Shown piece after piece: positions 45,639 through 53,277 of a DNA stretch of 64,000 nucleotides. Both the position numbers and the translations under genes were made by a program. Position 1 is the stretch's first letter. The number at the start of each line of letters is the position of its first letter. The stretch is from an uncultured Acidaminococcus sp. (GTDB taxonomy: Bacteria > Bacillota > Negativicutes > Acidaminococcales > Acidaminococcaceae): positions 1 through 64,000 of the forward strand of contig CAJMHI010000003.1 of NCBI GenBank assembly GCA_905213155.1, read 5' to 3'. The notes under the pieces are model-generated. The model was given only the letters and a program-made list of their open reading frames with translations. It made no database searches and was not told the DNA's origin.

Positions 45639-46751
45639 ATGACTACAATGTCCAGAAGGGACTTTTTAAAAGTGATGGGGGCTGGCGCAGCCGCAGTCGC
45701 TGCTGCCGGCGCAGGCGTTACCCTTGGTAGCAAAGGGCAAAATACAGCCAAGGCTGCGGAGAAAAATGCCAAGCCCGGTACAGGCGGTGATCATTACATT
45801 CCACCGGCGGAGCGGGTAGGAGGCCAGTCCGTGGTCTATTTTACCAAGAATTTGTCCGCCGCAGGCCTGGAAAAAATTTTTGACAAGGTTAAACAGAATC
45901 TAAGCGGAAAGATTGCCATTAAATTGCATACGGGCGAACCCCATGGCCCCAATATTATTCCCCGTCCCTGGGTAAAAAATCTGATCGAAAAAGATCTGCC
46001 AGGAGCAACGATTGTAGAAACCAACACCTACTACGGTGGCGGCAGGGATACGACAGAAAAGCACAGGGAAACCTTGAAAACCAACGGGTGGACTTTTGCC
46101 CCGGTGGATATCATGGATGAGGATGGCTACACCATGCTTCCTGTCAAAGGCGGAAAGTGGTTTGACGAAATGGCCGTAGGCAAGCATATGCTACAATATG
46201 ATTCCCTGCTGGCACTGACCCACTTCAAGGGTCATACCATGGGCGGGTTCGGCGGCAGTGACAAAAATCTGGGAATTGGCTGCGCCGATGGCAAAGAAGG
46301 TAAACGCATGATTCACGCCGGCAATACGGGAAAGCAGTGGGGCGTGAACGAAGAAGAATTTATGGAACGGATGACCGAATCTACCAAAGCTACTGTGGAT
46401 CACTTTGCTCCCCATATTGTGTACATCAATGTGCTGCGGAATATGAGTGTATCCTGTGACTGCGAAGGGACAGCGGCCCAGCCGGTAGTTACGCCTAATG
46501 TAGGGATCCTTGCCTCCACAGACATTCTGGCTATCGACCAGGCTTCCGTGGATCTCATTTATGCCATGCCGGAACACTTCCGTCATGACCTGGTAGAAAG
46601 AATGGAATCCAGACATGGCTTGCGTCAGCTTACGTATATGAATGAGCTGGGCATGGGCAACGATCGGTATGTACTGCTGGATATTGATCAGGGAGATAAG
46701 GAAATATCTCTACAAGATGCGGTGAAAGACGTAAAACCGTTTAAAAAATAA
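45639..46751 (+). CDS. Tat-exported DUF362 domain protein
   Basis: About 370 residues. Twin-arginine signal SRRDFLKVMGAGAAAVAAAG at the N-terminus, then a DUF362 domain (VVYFTKNLSA; KIAIKLHTGEPHGPN; TIVETNTYYGGGRDTTEKH; THFKGHTMGGFGG). Only a few cysteines (IGCAD, VSCDC); no ferredoxin CxxCxxCxxxC motif, unlike longer DUF362 proteins. ATG 45639 follows GGAGGTGG. Tat export implies folding with a cofactor before transport. Cotranscribed with the flavodoxin lipoprotein (10-bp gap). Function unknown. Confidence 0.88.
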   Translation: MTTMSRRDFLKVMGAGAAAVAAAGAGVTLGSKGQNTAKAAEKNAKPGTGGDHYIPPAERVGGQSVVYFTKNLSAAGLEKIFDKVKQNLSGKIAIKLHTGEPHGPNIIPRPWVKNLIEKDLPGATIVETNTYYGGGRDTTEKHRETLKTNGWTFAPVDIMDEDGYTMLPVKGGKWFDEMAVGKHMLQYDSLLALTHFKGHTMGGFGGSDKNLGIGCADGKEGKRMIHAGNTGKQWGVNEEEFMERMTESTKATVDHFAPHIVYINVLRNMSVSCDCEGTAAQPVVTPNVGILASTDILAIDQASVDLIYAMPEHFRHDLVERMESRHGLRQLTYMNELGMGNDRYVLLDIDQGDKEISLQDAVKDVKPFKK

Positions 46752-46761
46752 GGAGAAAAAC

Positions 46762-47391
46762 ATGAAACTAAAAAAAGTAGCGGCGCTGGCAACCATGGTA
46801 CTTGCGTTATTTGCGGTAGCAGCTTGTGGCAATTCTGCCCCTGCGTCTGATAGTGGTAAAAGCAGTGCGCCTGTGAGCGAGAAAGCAGCGGCCAAGGCTA
46901 AGAAGGTACTGGTTGTCTATTATTCGGATACGGGACGGACAGAACAGGTGGCTAAGGCCGTTGCCTCTGCGACCAAAGGAGACCTCCTGAAACTTGTGCC
47001 GGAGCAACCCTATACAGCTGCTGACCTGGACTACAACAATAAAAGCAGCCGCGTAACAAAGGAACATGATACGGCTAAACTGCAGGACGAAGTGAAATTG
47101 ACCAATGGCAAGCCGGCCAATTGGGCAGAATATGATACCGTATTTGTGGGTTACCCCATCTGGTGGGGCATTGCAGCCTGGCCGGTGAACCAATTCCTTA
47201 CCAGCAATGACTTTACCGGCAAAACCGTGATTCCCTTTGCTACAGCTTACAGCTCCGGCTTGGGCAAAAGCGCTGACCTTATCAAGGAAAAAGCCGGCAG
47301 CAAAGGCACCTGGGTACAGGGTAAATGCTTTACCGGCTCTATTAGCGATAAAACCGTGACCGACTGGGTAAGCAGCCTGGGCGTACAATAA
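46762..47391 (+). CDS. Flavodoxin-domain lipoprotein
   Basis: 209 residues. Sec lipoprotein signal with lipobox FAVAACGN (lipidated Cys about residue 22), a Ser/Ala-rich spacer, then a flavodoxin domain: FMN phosphate loop VVYYSDTGRTEQVAKAV near 50, and VFVGYPIWWGIAAWPVNQFL near 125. An envelope-anchored flavodoxin is unusual, since flavodoxins work in the cytosol. It would have to gain FMN outside. Operon partner of the Tat-exported DUF362 protein. Confidence 0.9.
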   Translation: MKLKKVAALATMVLALFAVAACGNSAPASDSGKSSAPVSEKAAAKAKKVLVVYYSDTGRTEQVAKAVASATKGDLLKLVPEQPYTAADLDYNNKSSRVTKEHDTAKLQDEVKLTNGKPANWAEYDTVFVGYPIWWGIAAWPVNQFLTSNDFTGKTVIPFATAYSSGLGKSADLIKEKAGSKGTWVQGKCFTGSISDKTVTDWVSSLGVQ

Positions 47392-47399
47392 GCTTTATG

Positions 47400-47431
47400 A
47401 CTCTCTTCCTCTAGCGGGGAGAGAGTATTTT
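47400..47431 (+). terminator. Terminator after the flavodoxin gene
   Basis: 10-bp stem ACTCTCTTCC (47400-47409) with GGGAGAGAGT-type arm (47417-47426), then ATTTTTT. Confidence 0.85.
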
Positions 47432-47561
47432 TTGTGAAATTTTGTCATTATCGCCGCACGAAAAGGCTGATTTCCGAAATGGCCTTCCTAAATGCAGGGC
47501 TTTTCGCTATAATGGAAAAAAAGCCGGTACCATAAACGGCGAAATAAAAGGAGAAAAAATA

Positions 47562-47798
47562 ATGGCTGAATTTCACTACGAGATCGCAAAAGAGATGGGC
47601 GTATTGTCCACCAGCAAGAGTGGCTGGACCAAAGAACTGAATCTGGTCAGCTACAACGGAAAGCCTCCCAAATTTGATATCCGGGAATGGGCGCCAGGAC
47701 GGGAAAAAATGGGGCGGGGTGTCACGTTAAACGAGCAGGAAGCCAAAGACCTGTGCAAGCTTTTGTTTCACTACTTCAAAACCCAGACGGAAAAATAG
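47562..47798 (+). CDS. YdbC/PC4-like transcriptional coactivator family protein
   Basis: 78 residues of the PC4/YdbC single-stranded-DNA-binding fold: LSTSKSGWTKELNLVSYNGKPPKFDIREWAPGREKMGRGVTL. Bacterial YdbC proteins bind single-stranded DNA or RNA; the physiological role is unknown. ATG 47562 follows AAAGGAG. An upstream in-frame extension to 47442 runs through the previous terminator region and is rejected. Single gene, own terminator. Confidence 0.9.
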   Translation: MAEFHYEIAKEMGVLSTSKSGWTKELNLVSYNGKPPKFDIREWAPGREKMGRGVTLNEQEAKDLCKLLFHYFKTQTEK

Positions 47799-47809
47799 AG
47801 TACGTTTTG

Positions 47810-47843
47810 AAAGAGGCCTTTTGATTCTATGGGGGCCTCTTTT
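47810..47843 (+). terminator. Terminator after the YdbC gene
   Basis: AAAGAGGCC (47810-47818) with GGCCTCTTT (47834-47842), then T. Confidence 0.85.
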
Positions 47844-47925
47844 GAAGAAGTAAACGCCACCAGATTTCGAATAAGCTGCATTTACTTTTTCATTTAACGG
47901 ACGCCGTCCCGGAATGTTTTTCATC

Positions 47926-47954
47926 TTGCGCGGGATAGTTGTACATGATATAAT
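47926..47954 (+). promoter_or_regulatory. Promoter of the OmpH-like gene
   Basis: TTGCGC (47926-47931), 17-bp spacer, TATAAT (47949-47954). Confidence 0.7.
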
Positions 47955-48008
47955 GGCGCGTAAGAGTTAAAAAAATTGAAGTCCATTTTGAAAGAGAGGA
48001 TGAGTAAT

Positions 48009-48443
48009 TTGAAAAAACAGTTGTTAGCTGTGGTTATGGCGTTAATGGTCGGCTGCGGAACCAGCAGCGTCGTGGTTCCTGCCACTGCCTATGCCGCTGA
48101 GACCATCGGCTACGTAGATTTAAATACGGTGTTTTCCCATCACCCTGAATTCGCTTCTGCCCGGGCAGCCATGAACCTGGAACAGCAGAAAGCCCAGAAG
48201 GAATTTCAGGAAAAAGCTCCCAGCCTGGACGATAACGGCAAACGGGCACTGGACAATACCCTGAGTGAACGGATTGCCAAAAGAGAACAGGATCTGTTTA
48301 ACCCCATTCGGAAGAAGATCCTGGATGCCGTACACAAAGTGGCCAAGGAAAAAGGCATTGATACCGTGCTTACTGCTGGCGCTGTTGTAGACGGCGGGAC
48401 CGATCTGACCAATGATGTGTTAAAGGCGGTTGGCGCTAAATAA
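48009..48443 (+). CDS. OmpH/Skp-like periplasmic protein
   Basis: About 144 residues, periplasmic Skp/OmpH family chaperone for outer-membrane proteins. Signal peptide ending ATAYA-AE; mature start TIGYVDLNTVFSHHPEF is the family hallmark, followed by a helical region and VAKEKGIDTVLTAGAVVDGGTDLT. Short for the family. The TTG at 48009 has GAGAGG at 9-bp spacing; the in-frame ATG at 48000 abuts that site. Consistent with a diderm envelope and the autotransporter. Confidence 0.87.
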   Translation: MKKQLLAVVMALMVGCGTSSVVVPATAYAAETIGYVDLNTVFSHHPEFASARAAMNLEQQKAQKEFQEKAPSLDDNGKRALDNTLSERIAKREQDLFNPIRKKILDAVHKVAKEKGIDTVLTAGAVVDGGTDLTNDVLKAVGAK

Positions 48444-48459
48444 TTTCATAAAAATTGAG

Positions 48460-48483
48460 GGGGCATGCTATATGGCATGCCCC
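48460..48483 (+). terminator. Hairpin 1 after the OmpH-like gene
   Basis: Perfect 9-bp stem GGGGCATGC/GCATGCCCC with a 6-nt loop. A weak T tract follows, so termination may depend on the next hairpin. Confidence 0.55.
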
Positions 48484-48488
48484 TAATT

Positions 48489-48533
48489 GGTTAATTGAAA
48501 ACCCCGCCACTATGGCGGGGGTTTCAATTAACC
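48489..48533. repeat. Hairpin 2: 45-nt near-perfect inverted repeat
   Basis: GGTTAATTGAAA then CCCCGCC (48489-48508) pair with GGCGGGG then TTTCAATTAACC (48514-48533) across ACTAT, one mismatch. The GC core with flanking A and T looks like a bidirectional terminator with an extra AT-rich extension. Confidence 0.7.
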
Positions 48534-48570
48534 ACAAAAACAGCAGGTGAACTACCCCTGCTGTTTTTGT
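48534..48570. terminator. Hairpin 3: bidirectional terminator
   Basis: Perfect 14-bp stem ACAAAAACAGCAGG/CCTGCTGTTTTTGT with a 9-nt loop. On the minus strand it ends the tiny transcription unit and overlaps the last codons of the 24-codon frame. Confidence 0.8.
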
Positions 48571-48626
48571 CTATATATAGTTATAACTTTAGTCTGCGGC
48601 TGCACCAAATTAATTTGTTCCTTCAT
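48552..48626 (-). CDS. Possible 24-residue peptide
   Basis: A short frame with an excellent Shine-Dalgarno (GGGGGGAG, 48641-48634) 7 bp before ATG at 48626, reading MKEQINLVQPQTKV then ITIYRQKQQG and a TAG stop. It has its own minus-strand promoter and a terminator that overlaps its end. Not similar to anything I know: polar and basic, no signal sequence. It could be a regulatory peptide, a toxin-like peptide or only part of a small RNA. Confidence 0.45.
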   Translation of the reverse strand: MKEQINLVQPQTKVITIYRQKQQG

Positions 48627-48703
48627 TGTTGATCTCCCCCCGAACTTAATGTTGTTTTACAGTTTGCGGAAACTAGCGATTCATATTAACTGATAGAGTC
48701 ATA

Positions 48704-48731
48704 CTATTATCCGGTAGTTACTACCGGTCAA
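48704..48731 (-). promoter_or_regulatory. Minus-strand promoter of the tiny unit
   Basis: TTGACC (48731-48726), 16-bp spacer, TAATAG (48709-48704). Start expected near 48697, giving a roughly 160-nt transcript to the terminator at 48534. Confidence 0.55.
48711..48727. promoter_or_regulatory. Perfect 17-bp palindrome (operator)
   Basis: CCGGTAGT-T-ACTACCGG lying almost exactly between the -35 and -10 of the minus-strand promoter, about 53 bp upstream of the -35 of the divergent aldo/keto reductase promoter. Confidence 0.65.
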
Positions 48732-48779
48732 GCCGCTTTTACATAAAATTTCCAAATCCGAACAACAATTGAAAAAATA

Positions 48780-48809
48780 TTGAACAAAGGAGAGCATTTC
48801 CTTTATAAT
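48780..48809 (+). promoter_or_regulatory. Aldo/keto reductase promoter
   Basis: TTGAAC (48780-48785), 18-bp spacer, TATAAT (48804-48809). It has the 18-bp spacer of the LysR set but no CTATAC-N7-GTATAG box upstream. Confidence 0.65.
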
Positions 48810-48865
48810 ATAAGTACTAGTGGGGTACATTGCAGTAGGCAAGAAACCCCGGGGGAGGGAAAAAT

Positions 48866-50008
48866 ATGCAACTACCAGCAAAAAAATTAGGATTTGGCTT
48901 TATGCGGATGCCGCTATTGGATCCTGACAACCAACAGGCAATTGATGTAGCACAGCTGCAGAAAATGGTGGATCTTTTCTTCCAGAAAGGGTTTACCTAT
49001 TGTGATACGGCCTGGATGTATCACGATTTTAAAAGTGAGGAAACGGTGGGAAGCGTTGTGGTGGACCGGTATCCCCGGAATGCGTTTACAATGGCCACCA
49101 AAATGCCGGATATGATGCTGAAAAAGGCTGAAGAAGTGCCGGAAATCTTTGAAGCGCAGAAGAAAAAACTCCATGTGGACTATTTTGATTATTACCTGGT
49201 TCACGATATGAATAACGTGAATTATCAGAAGGCGGTAAAGTTTGGTGTATTGGATTTCCTGCAGAAAAAACGGGCCTCTGGAGAAATTAAATGTCTGGGC
49301 TTCTCTTTCCACGACACGGCAGATGTGTTGGATAAGCTGCTTACAAAGCATCCCTTTTTTGAATTTGTACAGTTGCAAATCAATTACCTGGATTGGGAGA
49401 GTGCCGGTATCCAGGGGCATGCCTGCTATGATGTGTGCGTGAAGCATGGCAAAAAGGTTATTGTAATGGAACCCGTAAAGGGCGGGACACTGGCCAATCC
49501 GCCAGAAAATGTCAAAAAAATGCTGTCCGAAGTGCATCCGGATTGGAGTCCTGCTTCCTGGGCCATTCGCTTTGCTGCCAGCCTCCCTGAGGTGATGGTG
49601 GTGCTTTCGGGTATGAGCACACTGGCACAGGTGGAAGATAATACCACCTACATGGAAAACTTTACGCCGCTTACCCAGAAGGAATGGGAATTGCTGCTAA
49701 AGGCGGCAGAAATGCTCCGGCAGACCATTGCGATCCCTTGCACGGGATGCCGCTACTGCGTGGAAGCCAATCATTGTCCTAAAAATATTCCCATTCCCAA
49801 CTATTTTGCTCTTTTTAATACAAAGAAGTTCCTGCATCGCCCACGGTTCTCCCCGGAAGTGGAGTACTACGATAACTATGTGGCAAGCGGTTATGGCAAA
49901 GCTTCAGACTGTATTTTGTGCCATGGCTGTGAGAAGGTTTGCCCGCAGCATATAAAAATCACGGAATGGCTTCCTAAGGTAACTGCTGAACTGGATGTGG
50001 AACAATAA
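48866..50008 (+). CDS. Aldo/keto reductase with C-terminal ferredoxin-like cysteines
   Basis: 380 residues. N-terminal AKR barrel with GFGFMRMPLLD-like start, DTAWMYHDF (Tyr), MATKMP (Lys) and LVHDM (His) in the catalytic positions. The C-terminal 90 residues carry two cysteine clusters: CTGCRYCVEANHCP and CILCHGCEKVCP, consistent with [4Fe-4S] binding. This 'putative oxidoreductase of the AKR family with 4Fe-4S' type is common in strict anaerobes. Reaction unknown; probably NADPH- or ferredoxin-linked carbonyl reduction. GGGAGGG before the ATG. Confidence 0.9.
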   Translation: MQLPAKKLGFGFMRMPLLDPDNQQAIDVAQLQKMVDLFFQKGFTYCDTAWMYHDFKSEETVGSVVVDRYPRNAFTMATKMPDMMLKKAEEVPEIFEAQKKKLHVDYFDYYLVHDMNNVNYQKAVKFGVLDFLQKKRASGEIKCLGFSFHDTADVLDKLLTKHPFFEFVQLQINYLDWESAGIQGHACYDVCVKHGKKVIVMEPVKGGTLANPPENVKKMLSEVHPDWSPASWAIRFAASLPEVMVVLSGMSTLAQVEDNTTYMENFTPLTQKEWELLLKAAEMLRQTIAIPCTGCRYCVEANHCPKNIPIPNYFALFNTKKFLHRPRFSPEVEYYDNYVASGYGKASDCILCHGCEKVCPQHIKITEWLPKVTAELDVEQ

Positions 50009-50016
50009 AAGCTTAC

Positions 50017-50085
50017 CTATACGTATGACGTATGGGAAGAACTGCCCAACAAGTATTTGCTATGGCTATGAAACCTTTCTATAAT
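50017..50085 (+). promoter_or_regulatory. LysR-type composite promoter, site E (iron alcohol dehydrogenase)
   Basis: CTATAC-N7-GTATGG (50017-50035), N13, ACAAGTA, then -35 TTTGCT (50056-50061), N18, TATAAT (50080-50085). A 6-bp GAGCTT/AAGCTC hairpin (50108-50123) lies in the leader. Confidence 0.75.
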
Positions 50086-50144
50086 AAGGATGGTAAGAGC
50101 AGGTGGAGAGCTTGCAAAAGCTCGTAAATGGGAAAGGAGATTAG

Positions 50145-51329
50145 ATGCAAATGAAACCGTATAACTTTTTTGCCCCTACCCGGGTGCTTTTTGGTGAAGG
50201 TCAGTTGAGCAATCTGCATACACTCCCTATGCCGGGGAAAAAGGCGCTACTTGTCATCAGCAATGGTAAATCCACGATTACAAACGGCAGCCTTGCCCGC
50301 ACGCAGGAGGAGCTGAAAAAAGCCGGGTGCGAATACGTTGTTTTTAATAAAGTCGCTGCCAATCCCTTAAAAGAAGTGGTGGAAGAAGGAGCGCAGTGTG
50401 CCAGGGATAATGGCTGTGATTTCGTAGTGGCCTTAGGCGGCGGCAGCGTAATGGATGCTGCCAAGAATATGGCTATGTTTGCTCCGCAGGATTCTAAAGA
50501 TTTGTGGGACTATGTATTTACGGACTATGGCAAAAAGAGAGTTCCGGAAAAGCCGGTCTTGCCCTGGATTGCCATTACGACTTCTGCCGGCACGGGCTCT
50601 GAAGTGGATGCCGCTGGCGTTATCACCAACACAAAGACCAATGAAAAAATCGGCGTAGGCGGTTTTCCCGGTATGATGGCTCTATATGCCATTGTGGATC
50701 CGGAACTGATGAAAACTGTACCTCCCAAATTTACGGCCTATCAGGGCTTTGATGCGTTATTCCACAGCCTGGAAGGCTATATCGCCAATAACGATAATCC
50801 AATGGGAGAAATGGTGCAGCGGGCTGCTATCGAAAATATCGGCAAGTATTTGCCACGGGCCATCCAGAATGGGAATGATATGGAAGCCCGGGACGCTGTT
50901 GCGTTTGCCAATACCATGAGCGGCTACAGCATGGACGTTTCTGCCTGCACGTCGGAGCACTCTATGGAACATGCCATGAGTGCCTATCACACCCAGTTGC
51001 CCCATGGTGCAGGGCTGATTATGATTTCCTACGAATATTTCAAATTCTGGATTGATAAACACATTATTGATGACCGTTTTGTCGCTATGGCACACTTTTT
51101 GGGTAAAGAAGATGCCAAGAAACCGGAAGATTTTCTGGAAGCGCTGCTGGATTTGCAAAAAGCTTGCGGCGTAGACGATCTCAAGATGAGCGACTATGGG
51201 ATTCAAAAAGACGAAGCCATGAAGTTTGCCAAAAACGCCCGCTCTGCTATGGGCGTACTCTTCCAGTTTGACCCGGCGGAAACTACTGATGAAGAAATCG
51301 CCGGTATCTACGAAAGAGCCTACAAATAA
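50145..51329 (+). CDS. Iron-containing alcohol dehydrogenase
   Basis: 394 residues, type III (iron-dependent) alcohol dehydrogenase family, near the butanol-dehydrogenase/YqhD branch. N-terminal NAD(P)-binding region with VVALGGGSVMDAAKNMA; metal-site region ITTSAGTGSEVDAAGVITN and EHSMEHAMSAYHTQLPHGAGL with the iron-binding histidines. It would reduce aldehydes to alcohols. Its promoter is a strong LysR-type site E. AAAGGAG before ATG 50145. Likely role: removal of reactive aldehydes. Confidence 0.93.
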   Translation: MQMKPYNFFAPTRVLFGEGQLSNLHTLPMPGKKALLVISNGKSTITNGSLARTQEELKKAGCEYVVFNKVAANPLKEVVEEGAQCARDNGCDFVVALGGGSVMDAAKNMAMFAPQDSKDLWDYVFTDYGKKRVPEKPVLPWIAITTSAGTGSEVDAAGVITNTKTNEKIGVGGFPGMMALYAIVDPELMKTVPPKFTAYQGFDALFHSLEGYIANNDNPMGEMVQRAAIENIGKYLPRAIQNGNDMEARDAVAFANTMSGYSMDVSACTSEHSMEHAMSAYHTQLPHGAGLIMISYEYFKFWIDKHIIDDRFVAMAHFLGKEDAKKPEDFLEALLDLQKACGVDDLKMSDYGIQKDEAMKFAKNARSAMGVLFQFDPAETTDEEIAGIYERAYK

Positions 51330-51343
51330 AAATCAAAACAAAA

Positions 51344-51376
51344 GAGGGGCTTCTCCAAGGGGGGCCTCTCCTTTGT
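51344..51376 (+). terminator. Terminator after the alcohol dehydrogenase gene
   Basis: GAGGGGC (51344-51350) with GCCTCTC (51364-51370), internal CTCC/GGGG pairing, then CTTTGTTTT. Confidence 0.65.
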
Positions 51377-51473
51377 TTTATGAAAGTTTTTCATTAATCG
51401 AGGAAGATTATCTATTTTCTATTCCTCCAGAAGCAACGTATAATAGACATAGAAACTTTATGGGGGAGACGCT

Positions 51474-52814
51474 ATGAAAGAAACACTATTGTTCAGCAAC
51501 CGGTCCTTGCTGCAACTGTTTTATCCGATCGTATTGGAGCAGCTGCTGATTATTTTTGCGGGATTTACGGATTCCATCATGGTGGCCTCCCTGGGAGAAG
51601 CGGCTGTGTCAGGCGTCTCCATGATCGACAATATCGTGGTGCTCTTAATCCTCGTATTTACTGCACTTGCCAGCGGCGGTGCGGTACTCATGGGGCAGTA
51701 CCTGGGGCGTGGGGATTTATCGCAGGCGCAGGAATCAGGACGACAGACAGTTTGGATCAGTGCACTGCTGTCCCTTGTGCTTATGGCTGCTTTTTATGGT
51801 GCCAGGACCCTTATTTTTACAGATTTATATGGGGGTACGGAACCGGATGTGATGCGCAGTGCGACGGAGTATTTTAATGTAATCGGGCTTTCCATTCCCT
51901 TTGTGGCTTTAAACCAGGCAGGGAGCGCCATTTTCCGCACGGCGGGGAATACGAAATTCCCCATGCTGGTGGTCTTGGGAGCAGATATTTTTAATGTGTT
52001 CGGCAATTATACCGCTATCTTTATCCTGCGTTGGGGCGTGACGGGGACCGCAATTTCTACGTTGCTAAGCCGGATCATTTCGGCTGCCGTGGTCCTGTAT
52101 GTAGCCCAGCATGCGAATTTCTCCCTGCGTTTGCCTAATATTTTCCGGGGGAAATTGGAAAAATCTCTGATTTACCGGATTCTGCAAGTAGGGATTCCTT
52201 TCAGTATTGAAAATGGATTGTTTCAGCTGGGGAAAATTGTGGTCTACAGTGTTGTCACCGGATTTGGCACCAGCGCCATTGCGGCATATGCCGTAGGAAC
52301 TACACTTACAGGCTTTCAGGCGCTGCCGGGGGTAGCGATGAATACAGGGTCTACTACCGTAATTTCCCGCTGCCTGGGAGCGGGAAAAATCGAGCAGAGC
52401 CGCTATTATACCAAAAAAATTATTTTATGGATTATGGCGGCGGATTTGGGAGCTACAATTTTACTTTTTATGCTCTGGCCGGGATTTTTGCGCATTTACG
52501 ATTTTCCTGCTGCTACGATGGATTTGGTCTTCCAAACACTGCTCTGGCATGGCGTATTGGAAGTCCTTATCTGGCCGCTCACCTTTACGCTGCCGGTGGT
52601 GTTCCGCTCTGCCGGGGATGCTCGTTTTGCCATGATTGTGGGGGTTATCAGTATGATGACCATACGTGTGGGCGGGGCGTATGTGCTGTGCGGCCCTTTG
52701 CACTGCGGCATGATGGGGGCTTGGTATGCGATGTTCCTGGATTGGGTGGTGCGTGCGATGATTTACGTGCCCCATTATTTGAACCGCAGCTATCTGCGGC
52801 ATAAATTAATCTAA
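51474..52814 (+). CDS. MATE-family multidrug efflux transporter
   Basis: 446 residues, about 12 membrane helices, MATE family (MatE repeats). LFYPIVLEQLLIIFAGFTDSIMVASLGEAAVSGVSMIDN begins the first repeat and ALNQAGSAIFRTAGNTKFPMLVVLGADIFNVFGNY is the typical loop near residue 140. It exports cationic drugs or metabolites using Na+ or H+. Placed between the alcohol dehydrogenase and tatA; it has a TATAAT at 51439-51444 but neither a good -35 nor a LysR-type box. Confidence 0.93.
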   Translation: MKETLLFSNRSLLQLFYPIVLEQLLIIFAGFTDSIMVASLGEAAVSGVSMIDNIVVLLILVFTALASGGAVLMGQYLGRGDLSQAQESGRQTVWISALLSLVLMAAFYGARTLIFTDLYGGTEPDVMRSATEYFNVIGLSIPFVALNQAGSAIFRTAGNTKFPMLVVLGADIFNVFGNYTAIFILRWGVTGTAISTLLSRIISAAVVLYVAQHANFSLRLPNIFRGKLEKSLIYRILQVGIPFSIENGLFQLGKIVVYSVVTGFGTSAIAAYAVGTTLTGFQALPGVAMNTGSTTVISRCLGAGKIEQSRYYTKKIILWIMAADLGATILLFMLWPGFLRIYDFPAATMDLVFQTLLWHGVLEVLIWPLTFTLPVVFRSAGDARFAMIVGVISMMTIRVGGAYVLCGPLHCGMMGAWYAMFLDWVVRAMIYVPHYLNRSYLRHKLI

Positions 52815-52837
52815 AAATCTTGGCTGTGGATACGTAG

Positions 52838-52906
52838 CTATACGAGAGATGTATAGAAAGCAAAAAAGGATAAGTATTGTATCTTGCTGGGGGAAAACCG
52901 TATAAT
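52838..52906 (+). promoter_or_regulatory. LysR-type composite promoter, site D (tatA-tatC)
   Basis: Perfect CTATAC-N7-GTATAG (52838-52856), N13, ATAAGTA, then -35 TTGTAT (52877-52882), N18, TATAAT (52901-52906). The best copy of the element. Confidence 0.8.
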
Positions 52907-52953
52907 ATAGAAAAATATAGTATAGCAGTATGCCTTGCGATAAGGAGGAGCCT

Positions 52954-53277
52954 ATGTTTGGATTGGGAGTACCAGAACTGATTTTGATTTTGATTATCGG
53001 CCTGATTGTTTTTGGACCGGGAAAGCTGCCCACTATTGGCAGTGCACTGGGGAAAAGTCTGCGGGAATTTAAGGACGCCATGAATGCGCCCAGTGGTAGC
53101 GCACAGGATACCCCGCCTGCGGCACAAAATGCCATGCAAGAGGCCCAGCCCTCCAACCATGCAGCCATGGAAGCTGCGGCTAAAGAGGCCGTGCTGCATA
53201 CGAAAGAGCAGCCCGCCGCAGCGCCTGACGTGACGGCTGCACAACATGCCGTAACACCTCCTGAAAAAAATGCCTGA
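52954..53277 (+). CDS. tatA: Sec-independent protein translocase TatA
   Basis: 107 residues. Single N-terminal membrane helix ([20 protein letters not shown]), the FGPGKLP hinge and an amphipathic helix, then an Ala/Gln/Pro-rich tail. ATG 52954 follows AAGGAGGAG. It pairs with tatC (8-bp overlap); no tatB is present, the minimal TatAC system of many Firmicutes. A Tat substrate, the DUF362 protein, is 7 kb away and has the same promoter element. Confidence 0.95.
   Translation: MFGLGVPELILILIIGLIVFGPGKLPTIGSALGKSLREFKDAMNAPSGSAQDTPPAAQNAMQEAQPSNHAAMEAAAKEAVLHTKEQPAAAPDVTAAQHAVTPPEKNA

Noticed and set aside
48754..48809. Aldo/keto reductase promoter as a sixth LysR-type site
   Set aside because: The block before the -35 and the 18-bp spacer resemble the element, but nothing close to CTATAC-N7-GTATAG is at the required position.
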